Shown: positions 1 through 5,554 of the stretch, one piece after another
Layout of the letters: every line of letters begins with the position of its first letter
Numbering within the stretch: the first letter of the stretch is position 1
Assembly: GCA_002701605.2 (NCBI GenBank)
Contig: NZWF02000014.1
Span: 36,881-44,005, forward strand
Direction of reading: 5' to 3'
Source of the DNA: a bacterium
GTDB lineage: Bacteria; Desulfobacterota_D; UBA1144
Length of the DNA stretch: 7,125 nucleotides
Position numbers and translations under genes: made by a program
The notes under the pieces: generated by a model
What the model was told of the DNA's origin: nothing
The model's database searches: none
What the model saw: the letters and a program-made list of their open reading frames with translations, nothing else

Positions 1-149
1 TTATATTTCATTTTCATTAGTTGATTATTTACATTATTCAGCTCTGTTATCTTTTTTGATTCATTTTTATCCATAAAATATGATGCAGTAAAATATCCAA
101 TACTTATTATCATAACTAGACCAATGAATACTTTGATTTTGTTTTCCAT
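1..149 (-). CDS. Partial CDS: N-terminus of unidentified single-pass membrane protein
   Basis: Reading leftward from ATG at 149-147, 49 codons stay open to the window edge, so the C-terminus is missing. The translation begins MENKIKVFIGLVMIIS. A hydrophobic stretch at about residues 6-26 looks like a single membrane-spanning signal anchor. It is followed by a polar, Lys/Asn/Glu-rich segment (about residues 27-49) that could start a coiled coil or linker, probably periplasmic given the short N-terminal tail. The in-frame stop upstream on this strand lies at 194-192, and ATG 149 is the first plausible start. There is no Shine-Dalgarno sequence, but a perfect TATAAT lies 7 bases upstream. It is divergent from the ABC ATPase gene. 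I do not recognise a family, and the anchor-plus-linker layout fits many envelope proteins. It could also be a chance ORF, but the clean membrane anchor and the promoter argue for a real gene. Confidence 0.5.
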   Translation of the reverse strand, partial: MENKIKVFIGLVMIISIGYFTASYFMDKNESKKITELNNVNNQLMKMKY

Positions 150-156
150 AATAAAA

Positions 157-162
157 ATTATA
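157..162 (-). promoter_or_regulatory. Candidate -10 box (TATAAT) for the left-edge gene, leaderless layout
   Basis: On the minus strand a perfect TATAAT is followed by 7 bases (TTTTATT) and then the ATG at 149. Transcription would therefore begin at or very near the start codon, giving a leaderless mRNA, which agrees with the lack of a Shine-Dalgarno sequence. No good -35 hexamer is visible at the expected distance (around 180-185), and chance matches to TATAAT are frequent in DNA this AT-rich. Confidence 0.3.
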
Positions 163-193
163 CACTCTAAGTATTGAAGATTCTTAAGTAATT

Positions 194-1660
194 ATGAAAA
201 ATTTTTTAAAAATAGAGAGATTATCTCTAACTATATCAGATAACATAATTTTAGATGAGATTGATCTACAAGTAAGCCCCATTTCAAAGGTAGGGATTAT
301 AGGGAAAAGTGGTTCTGGGAAATCACTATTTGCATATTCCGTATTAAATTTTGAAACTGAATATAATGCAAAAAAAACTTTCAAAACATTTAAAGTTTGT
401 GATTTAGATGTCAATGATGATAAACAAAATTTATCATACATTCCTCAAGAACCATTGTCATCTTTAAACCCTCTTTTAACAATAGAAGAACATTTTAAAA
501 TTAATGAAAAGCTTCAGGTCTCAAATAATTTATTGAACACAAAAATTATTGATTTATTAAATGAAGTTGGTTTTGAGCAAGATGCTAAACTTATAATGAA
601 GTTATATCCCCATGAGCTAAGTGGAGGAATGGCACAGAGGGTTCTAATCGCATTAAGCATTCAAAATAACCCTAGATTGATAATTGCCGATGAAGCAACC
701 TCGTCACTAGATGTTTTAAATGAAAATAAAATTCTTAATCTTCTTGATAGTATTCTAAAAAATAGGAAGATAGGCATTATTTTAATTACTCATGATGAGA
801 ATGTTGCTAATAGTTTTTGTGATGTCTTATTTGAATTAAAGAATCGAAAAATTATACCTATCAATCAGATAGGAACTTCTAGGAAAATTAATCCATATTC
901 AAATAAATTCTCATCTAACCCTAACGAAGTCATTGCTGAAATAGATTCTTTATCCCTCACTATTGATAGCAAGAAAATATTAGAAAATATATGTTTGAAG
1001 ATAAGAAAGAAAGATTCTATTGGATTAATTGGATTGAGCGGGGCAGGAAAATCAAGTCTTGTAAAAGTAATGATCAAGCAATACAGAGAATTTGAAGGGA
1101 ATGTTAAGGTTTTTGGTAAAGATATTAATAATTATGATTATCATGATTATGCAAAAAAAGTTCAATTTGTTTATCAGGACTTATTAGGTTCGTTAAATCC
1201 CAGAAGGAAAATAAAGAAAAACTTGGATGATTTAGGTGATTTGATTGGCCTTAAAAAAGATGCTCTAAATTTTAAAATAAAAGATTTATGCAAGAGATTG
1301 TCTATTGAACATAATGTATTGGATTCACTACCATCTCAAATTAGTGGAGGTCAACGACAGAGAGTTTTAATTATGCAAGCTTTGCTTTGGAGCCCACAAT
1401 TTTTAATTTTAGATGAACCAGTTTCTTCACTTGACCCTTATATTCAGGATGAAATTATTCAAATCCTGAGTGATTTAAGAGATGATTTGGATTTAACCAT
1501 TTTTGCAATATCTCATGATATTCAATTTATTTCTAAGATTTGTGATTCATTACATATTATTAGTGAAGGAAAGATTATTGAATCAGGTCTCTTGAAAGAT
1601 ATTGTAAAATCACCTAAACATGATCATACAAGGAGACTAATATCTAATTTTTATAGGTAG
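194..1660 (+). CDS. Fused double-NBD ABC transporter ATPase, peptide/nickel importer type
   Basis: This 488-aa cytoplasmic protein contains two complete ABC nucleotide-binding domains, as if DppD- and DppF-like subunits were fused, the arrangement seen in YejF and GsiA. NBD1 has Walker A GKSGSGKS (37-44), Q-loop Gln85, signature LSGGM (142-146), Walker B with Asp166-Glu167, D-loop SSLD (170-173) and His200. NBD2 has Walker A GLSGAGKS (280-287), Q-loop Gln328, signature ISGGQ (383-387), Walker B with Asp407-Glu408, SSLD (411-414) and His441. A 'SLNP' motif follows each Q-loop (90-93 and 333-336), as is typical of oligopeptide-family ATPases. Both sites look catalytically competent. It would power uptake of peptides or a similar solute through a membrane permease pair. 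An in-frame stop at 185-187 fixes ATG 194 as the start; only a weak purine stretch (GAAGA, 176-180) precedes it. No permease or binding-protein gene is adjacent in this window, so the substrate is unknown. Confidence 0.9.
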   Translation: MKNFLKIERLSLTISDNIILDEIDLQVSPISKVGIIGKSGSGKSLFAYSVLNFETEYNAKKTFKTFKVCDLDVNDDKQNLSYIPQEPLSSLNPLLTIEEHFKINEKLQVSNNLLNTKIIDLLNEVGFEQDAKLIMKLYPHELSGGMAQRVLIALSIQNNPRLIIADEATSSLDVLNENKILNLLDSILKNRKIGIILITHDENVANSFCDVLFELKNRKIIPINQIGTSRKINPYSNKFSSNPNEVIAEIDSLSLTIDSKKILENICLKIRKKDSIGLIGLSGAGKSSLVKVMIKQYREFEGNVKVFGKDINNYDYHDYAKKVQFVYQDLLGSLNPRRKIKKNLDDLGDLIGLKKDALNFKIKDLCKRLSIEHNVLDSLPSQISGGQRQRVLIMQALLWSPQFLILDEPVSSLDPYIQDEIIQILSDLRDDLDLTIFAISHDIQFISKICDSLHIISEGKIIESGLLKDIVKSPKHDHTRRLISNFYR

Positions 1661-1693
1661 AAAGAAATTTTTGAAAAATCATTTTTAAATTTA

Positions 1694-1721
1694 TTGTAAA
1701 AAAGTATTTTTATCATATAAT
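1694..1721 (+). promoter_or_regulatory. Probable sigma-70-type promoter for the rpmF-fab operon
   Basis: A -35-like TTGTAA (1694-1699) and a perfect -10 TATAAT (1716-1721) are separated by 16 bases. Transcription would start near 1728, leaving a leader of about 17 bases before rpmF. It is the best-formed promoter I see in the window and sits at the head of the long co-directional run. No operator-like inverted repeat overlaps it convincingly. Confidence 0.6.
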
Positions 1722-1732
1722 AGAGGATAAAT

Positions 1733-1737
1733 AAGGA
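1733..1737 (+). promoter_or_regulatory. Ribosome binding site of rpmF
   Basis: AAGGA lies 7 bases before the ATG at 1745, which is good spacing and supports this start for a gene too short to be obvious from length alone. Confidence 0.6.
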
Positions 1738-1744
1738 TTGAATT

Positions 1745-1909
1745 ATGGCAGTACCAAAAAGAAAAAAATCTAAGTCAAAAGTTGGCAAGAGAAGAAATCA
1801 TCAAAAGATTGCTCTACCAGGCCTATCTCAAGATAAAAAGTCAGGGGAATTAAAAGTTTCACATAGATATTCATCAATAGAGGATTACGAAGAGTCTAGA
1901 AAAGCATAG
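1745..1909 (+). CDS. rpmF: 50S ribosomal protein L32 (bL32), cysteine-free form
   Basis: This 54-aa, strongly basic protein starts MAVPKRKKSKSKVGKRR, the characteristic L32 N-terminus that threads into the large ribosomal subunit. Its second half reads DKKSGELKVSH and ends acidic (SSIEDYEESRKA). It has no cysteine, so the four-Cys zinc ribbon of many bacterial L32 proteins is missing. From memory, alphaproteobacterial L32 is also zinc-free and carries a similar 'DK.SGEL..PH' segment, so this is a lineage marker rather than damage. The length is within the family's usual 50-65 residues. It has its own promoter and ribosome binding site and is followed 25 bases later by fabD. Linkage of rpmF to fatty acid genes is classical, but plsX and fabH normally come between. 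Confidence 0.93.
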   Translation: MAVPKRKKSKSKVGKRRNHQKIALPGLSQDKKSGELKVSHRYSSIEDYEESRKA

Positions 1910-1920
1910 TATTAATGTTT

Positions 1921-1927
1921 AGAGGTG
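1921..1927 (+). promoter_or_regulatory. Ribosome binding site that fixes the GTG start of fabD
   Basis: AGAGGTG ends 7 bases before GTG 1935. An in-frame stop (TAG, 1920-1922) lies just upstream, and the first in-frame ATG is at codon 16, after the conserved FPGQGSQ motif. GTG is therefore the only sensible start. Confidence 0.6.
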
Positions 1928-1934
1928 TAATTTA

Positions 1935-2849
1935 GTGTTAGCTTTAGTCTTTCCAGGTCAAGGTTCCCAATATGTCGGTATGGGTAAAGATCTTTATGAG
2001 AATTTTTCAAAAGCAAGAGAAATTTTTGAAATTGCTTCAAATAAACTTTCAATTGACATGAAGAAGTTATGTTTTGAAAGTGATGATGTTCATTTAACTG
2101 TAAATGCTCAACCTGCTATTTTAACTGTCAGCACTGCAGCTCATGAAGTTCTTATGTCTGAAAAGGATTTGAAACCATCTTATGTCGCAGGTCATAGCCT
2201 AGGTGAATACTCTGCCTTGGTAGCTTGTGGTTCTATTTCATTTGAAGATGCCATATGGGCTGTTAGGAAAAGAGGAGAGTATACACAAGAGGCAGTGCCG
2301 CTTGGGGTTGGTGGCATGGCAGCAGTTTTAGGATTGCCTGATGATAAAGTTAATGAAATATGTCAACATGCTTCATCTGATAAAGAATTTGTAGCACCTG
2401 CAAACTATAACAGTATAGGACAGGTTGTTATATCAGGTGTAAAATATGCTGTTGAAAGAGCTGCAGAATTGGCAAAAAAGGCTGGAGCTAAAAGAGTTGT
2501 TCTTTTGGATGTAAGTGCTCCTTTTCACTCTAAGCTCATGACTTCAGCTGTTGAACAGATGAAGAGTGTGCTAGATTCAATAAATTTTCTTGAATTCAAA
2601 ATACCAATGATTTCTAATTTTAATGCAAAAAAATTTGATGATAAATTTAAAGTTAAAGACTTGTTATTAGACCAACTAACAAGTCCAGTATTATGGCACC
2701 AATCAGTAAGTTATTTAAATTCAAAATTAGGTGTCGATGAATTTTTAGAGGTTGGACCTAAAAATGTTTTATCAGGACTTATAAAAAGAATAGCTAAGGA
2801 CAGTACCGTTGGTAATTTCGGCGAAAAAGCTGATTTGGAAAAAATATAA
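1935..2849 (+). CDS. fabD: Malonyl-CoA:ACP transacylase
   Basis: FabD moves the malonyl group from malonyl-CoA to the phosphopantetheine arm of acyl carrier protein, supplying the extender unit for fatty acid synthesis in the cytoplasm. The 304-aa length is close to the usual 305-315. Visible family features are the N-terminal FPGQGSQ (6-12), the nucleophile elbow GHSLG with Ser88, Arg113 for the malonyl carboxylate (in RKRGEYTQEA), catalytic His198 (in APFHS), Gln247 (in DQLTSPVLW) and the C-terminal EVGPKNVLSGL region. Spacing between these residues matches E. coli FabD (Ser92, Arg117, His201, Gln250) to within a residue. Translation starts at GTG. It lies 25 bases after rpmF, and fabG begins one base after its stop, so expression is almost certainly shared with both. 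Confidence 0.96.
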   Translation: MLALVFPGQGSQYVGMGKDLYENFSKAREIFEIASNKLSIDMKKLCFESDDVHLTVNAQPAILTVSTAAHEVLMSEKDLKPSYVAGHSLGEYSALVACGSISFEDAIWAVRKRGEYTQEAVPLGVGGMAAVLGLPDDKVNEICQHASSDKEFVAPANYNSIGQVVISGVKYAVERAAELAKKAGAKRVVLLDVSAPFHSKLMTSAVEQMKSVLDSINFLEFKIPMISNFNAKKFDDKFKVKDLLLDQLTSPVLWHQSVSYLNSKLGVDEFLEVGPKNVLSGLIKRIAKDSTVGNFGEKADLEKI

Positions 2850-2850
2850 T

Positions 2851-3597
2851 ATGTTTAAAGATAAGATTGTATTTATAACTGGTGGCTCTAGAGGTATAGG
2901 CAAAGCTGTTGCTCTAGAATTTGCTAAACATGATGCAACTGTAATTTTCAATTATACAAATTCAGATGATTCAGCTAATGAAACTATTAGATTGATGAAA
3001 GAAATTAATTCACAAGGAACTTTCGAGGCAGTAAAATTTGATATTTCTATTACTTCCGATTCTGATGAAAAGATAGGAGCAATTTTAGATAAGTATGGAA
3101 GAATTGATATTTTGGTAAATAATGCTGGAATAACGAGAGACTCACTTTTTATGAGGATGAAAGAATCTCAATGGGATGAAGTATTTAATGTTAATGCAAA
3201 AGGAGTGTTTAATTGCACAAAAAATGTTGTCAGATCAATGGTTAAAAATCAATATGGAAAAATTATATCTATAACCTCAGTAGTTGGCGAAATGGGTAAC
3301 CCTGGGCAAGCCAATTATTCTTCTACCAAGTCTGCAATTTTCGGTTTTACAAAATCACTTGCTAAGGAACTTGGTTCAAAAAATATTAATGTTAATGCAA
3401 TTAGCCCAGGTTTTATTGAAACAGATATCACTGAAGGTTTGCCAGATGCGATTAAGCAAAAATATATGGAAATGATTCCTTTAGCTAAATTCGGTCAAGC
3501 AGAAGATGTAGCAAAATCTGTATTGTTTTTAGCATCAGATGATTCATCATATATTACAGGTGAAATATTAAAGATTAATGGTGGCTTGTACACCTAG
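2851..3597 (+). CDS. fabG: 3-oxoacyl-[ACP] reductase
   Basis: FabG uses NADPH to reduce beta-ketoacyl-ACP to beta-hydroxyacyl-ACP, the first reduction of the elongation cycle. It is a 248-aa classical short-chain dehydrogenase with a Rossmann motif TGGSRGIG (10-17), Asp64, NNAG (90-93), and the catalytic tetrad Asn115, Ser143, Tyr156 and Lys160 (YSSTK). PGFIETD (186-192) and the C-terminal NGG motif follow the family. I chose ATG 2851, one base after the fabD stop. A start at 2809 in the same frame would add 14 non-conserved residues and overlap fabD, whereas [12 protein letters not shown] matches the usual FabG N-terminus. The Shine-Dalgarno is poor (GGA, 11 bases away), so translation is probably coupled to fabD. 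Its position between fabD and acpP makes it the dedicated fatty acid reductase rather than a paralogue. Confidence 0.95.
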   Translation: MFKDKIVFITGGSRGIGKAVALEFAKHDATVIFNYTNSDDSANETIRLMKEINSQGTFEAVKFDISITSDSDEKIGAILDKYGRIDILVNNAGITRDSLFMRMKESQWDEVFNVNAKGVFNCTKNVVRSMVKNQYGKIISITSVVGEMGNPGQANYSSTKSAIFGFTKSLAKELGSKNINVNAISPGFIETDITEGLPDAIKQKYMEMIPLAKFGQAEDVAKSVLFLASDDSSYITGEILKINGGLYT

Positions 3598-3604
3598 AGG
3601 AGGA
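3598..3604 (+). promoter_or_regulatory. Strong ribosome binding site of acpP
   Basis: AGGAGGA is a near-perfect anti-Shine-Dalgarno match, 4 bases before ATG 3609, and begins right at the fabG stop (3595-3597). It is the strongest such site in the window, in keeping with the very high amount of acyl carrier protein cells need relative to its neighbours. Confidence 0.7.
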
Positions 3605-3608
3605 AGAA

Positions 3609-3848
3609 ATGTCAGAGGAAATAAAGCAAAAGGTAATCTCAATGATTGCTCAACAACTTGGTAAAGCAGAGGGTGACATTACACTTGAGTCTCATTTTAT
3701 TGATGATTTAGGTGCAGATTCATTAGATTTAGTAGAATTGATAATGAGTATGGAAGATGAATTTGGTGTAGAAATAGCCGACGAGGATGCAGAGAAAATC
3801 TTAAAAGTTAGTGATGCTATAGATTATATCTCTAACAATAAAAAATAA
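3609..3848 (+). CDS. acpP: Acyl carrier protein
   Basis: This small acidic carrier shuttles growing acyl chains between fatty acid enzymes and supplies acyl groups for phospholipid and lipid A synthesis. At 79 aa it is the family's normal size. The phosphopantetheine attachment site is Ser38 in the DSL motif ([10 protein letters not shown], 35-44), followed by the acidic recognition helix with [16 protein letters not shown] (48-63) that partner enzymes bind. No family feature is missing. It follows fabG by 11 bases with a very strong ribosome binding site, and its stop codon directly abuts the fabF start. It needs a phosphopantetheinyl transferase (AcpS), which is not in this window. Confidence 0.97.
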   Translation: MSEEIKQKVISMIAQQLGKAEGDITLESHFIDDLGADSLDLVELIMSMEDEFGVEIADEDAEKILKVSDAIDYISNNKK

Positions 3849-5084
3849 ATGAATAGAGTCGTAATTACTGGAGTTGGAATGGTTTCATCGCTTGGAGTTG
3901 GGTCAGATGAAATATGGCCAAAAATAAAAGAAGGAATTTCTGGTATCGATTTTTTAAAAAGAGTTGATAATACAGATTTAAAAACTAAGTTTGGTGGTGA
4001 AATTGCAGAACATTTTAATGCTGAAGACTTCATAGATCCGAAAGAAGCAAGAAGAAGCGATGTATTTATTCAATATGCTGCTGCTGCTGCTGTTTTAGCC
4101 TTAAAAGATTCAGGCTTAGAAATAACCCCTGAAAATGAAAACCTTATAGGCTCATATATTGGCTCTGGAATCGGAGGAATACAAACTTTTGTTGATAATG
4201 TGATTGCATACAGAGAAAAAGGAGCTTCTAGAGTTTCTCCTTTTTTTGTTCCATCAATGGTACCAAATATGGCTGCAGGTTATGTTTCTATTTTTAATAA
4301 TTTAAAGGGACCAAATTGTGCAACTGCTACTGCTTGTGCTGCTGGCGCCCATGCAATTGCTTATGCGGCTATGAATATTCAAAGAGGCGATGCTGTAGCA
4401 ATGATTTCAGGAGGAGCTGAAGCCCCATTAGTCCATGTTGCTATATCGGGTTTCAATGTAATGAGAGCAATATCCACTAGAAATGAAGATCCAAAAGCTG
4501 CTTCAAGGCCATTTGATAAAGATAGAGATGGTTTTGTTATGGCAGAAGGCTCAGGCCTCGTTCTTCTTGAAGAACTTGAACATGCAAAAAAAAGGGGGGC
4601 TAAAATTTATGCAGAATTAATTGGTTCAGGAATGAGTGGTGATGCTCACCATATTACATCCCCTTCAATCGATGGACCCGTTATTTGCATGGAAATGGCA
4701 TTGAAAAATGCAGGAATAAATCCTGAGCAGGTTGATTATATAAATGCTCATGGAACTTCTACACAACAAAACGATATTAATGAGACAAATGCAATTAAAA
4801 AAGTATTTGGAGACCACTCAAGTAAATTGTTGGTAAGTTCAACAAAGTCTATAACTGGTCACCTTTTGGGTGCGGCCGGAGGACTTGAGGCAGGTATTGC
4901 TTCTTTAGCTTTGCATGAGGGATGTGTGCCACCTACAATAAACTTGGACAATCCACAAGAGGGTTGCGATTTAAACTATGTTCCGCACACTACAGTTGAG
5001 GAGAAAATTAACATTGCAGTTAGTAATTCCTTTGGTTTTGGTGGAACTAATTGTACTCTTATATTTAAAAAATTTGAGGAATAA
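3849..5084 (+). CDS. fabF: 3-oxoacyl-[ACP] synthase II
   Basis: FabF condenses acyl-ACP with malonyl-ACP, releasing CO2 and lengthening the chain by two carbons. In many bacteria this enzyme also controls the chain length of unsaturated species. The 411-aa thiolase-fold protein shows Cys163 in the nucleophile motif TACAAGAH, His301 (HGTST), Lys333 (STKS) and His338 (GHLLGAAGG), plus the C-terminal gating loop GFGGTN (396-401). The Cys-His-His triad separates it from FabH, which has Cys-His-Asn. The ATG follows the acpP stop with no spacer (TAAATG), and no Shine-Dalgarno sequence is visible. Translation is probably reinitiated by ribosomes leaving acpP. Assignment as FabF rather than FabB rests on the acpP-fabF linkage and sequence style. 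Internally it has an (A)8(G)6 run (4586-4599) and a five-fold GCT repeat (4077-4091), both in frame. Confidence 0.95.
   Translation: MNRVVITGVGMVSSLGVGSDEIWPKIKEGISGIDFLKRVDNTDLKTKFGGEIAEHFNAEDFIDPKEARRSDVFIQYAAAAAVLALKDSGLEITPENENLIGSYIGSGIGGIQTFVDNVIAYREKGASRVSPFFVPSMVPNMAAGYVSIFNNLKGPNCATATACAAGAHAIAYAAMNIQRGDAVAMISGGAEAPLVHVAISGFNVMRAISTRNEDPKAASRPFDKDRDGFVMAEGSGLVLLEELEHAKKRGAKIYAELIGSGMSGDAHHITSPSIDGPVICMEMALKNAGINPEQVDYINAHGTSTQQNDINETNAIKKVFGDHSSKLLVSSTKSITGHLLGAAGGLEAGIASLALHEGCVPPTINLDNPQEGCDLNYVPHTTVEEKINIAVSNSFGFGGTNCTLIFKKFEE
5076..5080 (+). promoter_or_regulatory. Ribosome binding site of rpiB inside the end of fabF
   Basis: GAGGA lies within the last codons of fabF, 7 bases before the rpiB ATG at 5088. 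The arrangement implies co-transcription with fabF. Confidence 0.55.
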
Positions 5085-5087
5085 ATT

Positions 5088-5537
5088 ATGAAAATTGCTA
5101 TTGGTTCTGACCATAGAGGTTTCTCATTAAAAGAGGAACTTAAAATTTACATTCAAAAAATAGGATTTGAAGTTAAAGACTTTGGTGCTTCAGGTGATGA
5201 ATCTTGTGATTATCCAGACCCAGCATCTGAAGTTTCAGTTAAAGTTTCTCAAGGACATTTTGAAAGAGGTATACTAATTTGTGCATCAGGATGTGGGATG
5301 AATATTGTCGCAAACAAATATCCCAATATTAGAGCAGTTATAGCAAATGATGTAAACATTGCTACTGTTTCAAGAGCTCATAATGATTCAAATATAATCA
5401 CTATTGGTTCAAAATATGTATCAACAGATGTTGCAAAAAATATAGTTGAGCTATGGCTTACATCTGATTATGAAGGTGGAAGACATGATGGAAGGTTGAA
5501 TAAATTAAAGCAAATAGAAAATATTAATTTTGCTTAA
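5088..5537 (+). CDS. rpiB: Ribose-5-phosphate isomerase B
   Basis: RpiB interconverts ribulose 5-phosphate and ribose 5-phosphate in the non-oxidative pentose phosphate pathway, supplying ribose for nucleotides. The 149-aa length is typical of the RpiB/LacAB family. Motifs seen are GSDHRGF (6-12) with Asp8 and His9 for phosphosugar binding, YPD (42-44), the catalytic-base Cys65 in [11 protein letters not shown], His98 (RAHND), and GGRHDGR (130-136) with Arg132, His133 and Arg136. These align with the E. coli RpiB residues Cys66 and His99. The same fold also gives galactose-6-phosphate isomerase (LacAB), but a single-subunit protein with this full motif set in a housekeeping context favours RpiB. 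The start codon lies 3 bases after the fabF stop. In many Alphaproteobacteria rpiB precedes glyA; here acnA follows instead, 17 bases downstream. Confidence 0.93.
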   Translation: MKIAIGSDHRGFSLKEELKIYIQKIGFEVKDFGASGDESCDYPDPASEVSVKVSQGHFERGILICASGCGMNIVANKYPNIRAVIANDVNIATVSRAHNDSNIITIGSKYVSTDVAKNIVELWLTSDYEGGRHDGRLNKLKQIENINFA

Positions 5538-5541
5538 AAAA

Positions 5542-5546
5542 AAGGA
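5542..5546 (+). promoter_or_regulatory. Ribosome binding site of acnA
   Basis: AAGGA with 8 bases to ATG 5555 supports that start. It lies in the 17-base gap after rpiB. Confidence 0.55.
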
Positions 5547-5554
5547 TTTATAAT

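Larger units (their letters stand above)
1661..1744. other. Intergenic region between the ABC ATPase gene and rpmF
   Basis: These 84 bases are very AT-rich. The right half holds the rpmF promoter and ribosome binding site. The left half contains a small all-AT inverted repeat (AAAAATCATTTTT, 1674-1686) that is too weak to call a terminator, so how transcription of the ABC gene ends is not evident. Confidence 0.6.

Noticed and set aside
184..441. Minus-strand ORF overlapping the ABC gene (also those at 865-1077 and 3824-4033, and the plus-strand one at 3284-3475)
   Set aside because: They lie wholly or almost wholly within well-supported genes in other frames and show no recognisable domain or initiation signal.
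1674..1686. Inverted repeat AAAAATCATTTTT as a terminator of the ABC gene
   Set aside because: The stem is all A-T with a tiny loop, and no GC-rich hairpin precedes the T-run, so it would be too unstable.
2809..2850. Earlier in-frame ATG for fabG at 2809, overlapping fabD
   Set aside because: The extra 14 residues are not FabG-like, and ATG 2851 gives the standard N-terminus and a tidy junction with fabD.
2845..2850. TATAAT immediately before the fabG start
   Set aside because: A promoter there would start transcription inside fabG, and the motif is expected by chance in such AT-rich DNA.
4077..4091. Five GCT repeats in fabF as a variable microsatellite
   Set aside because: They encode an alanine run (77-81) in a helix following FIQY, where related FabF proteins also have small residues; five copies is short.
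5549..5554. TATAAT immediately before the acnA start
   Set aside because: Transcription would begin inside acnA downstream of its ribosome binding site; it overlaps the normal spacer and looks coincidental.
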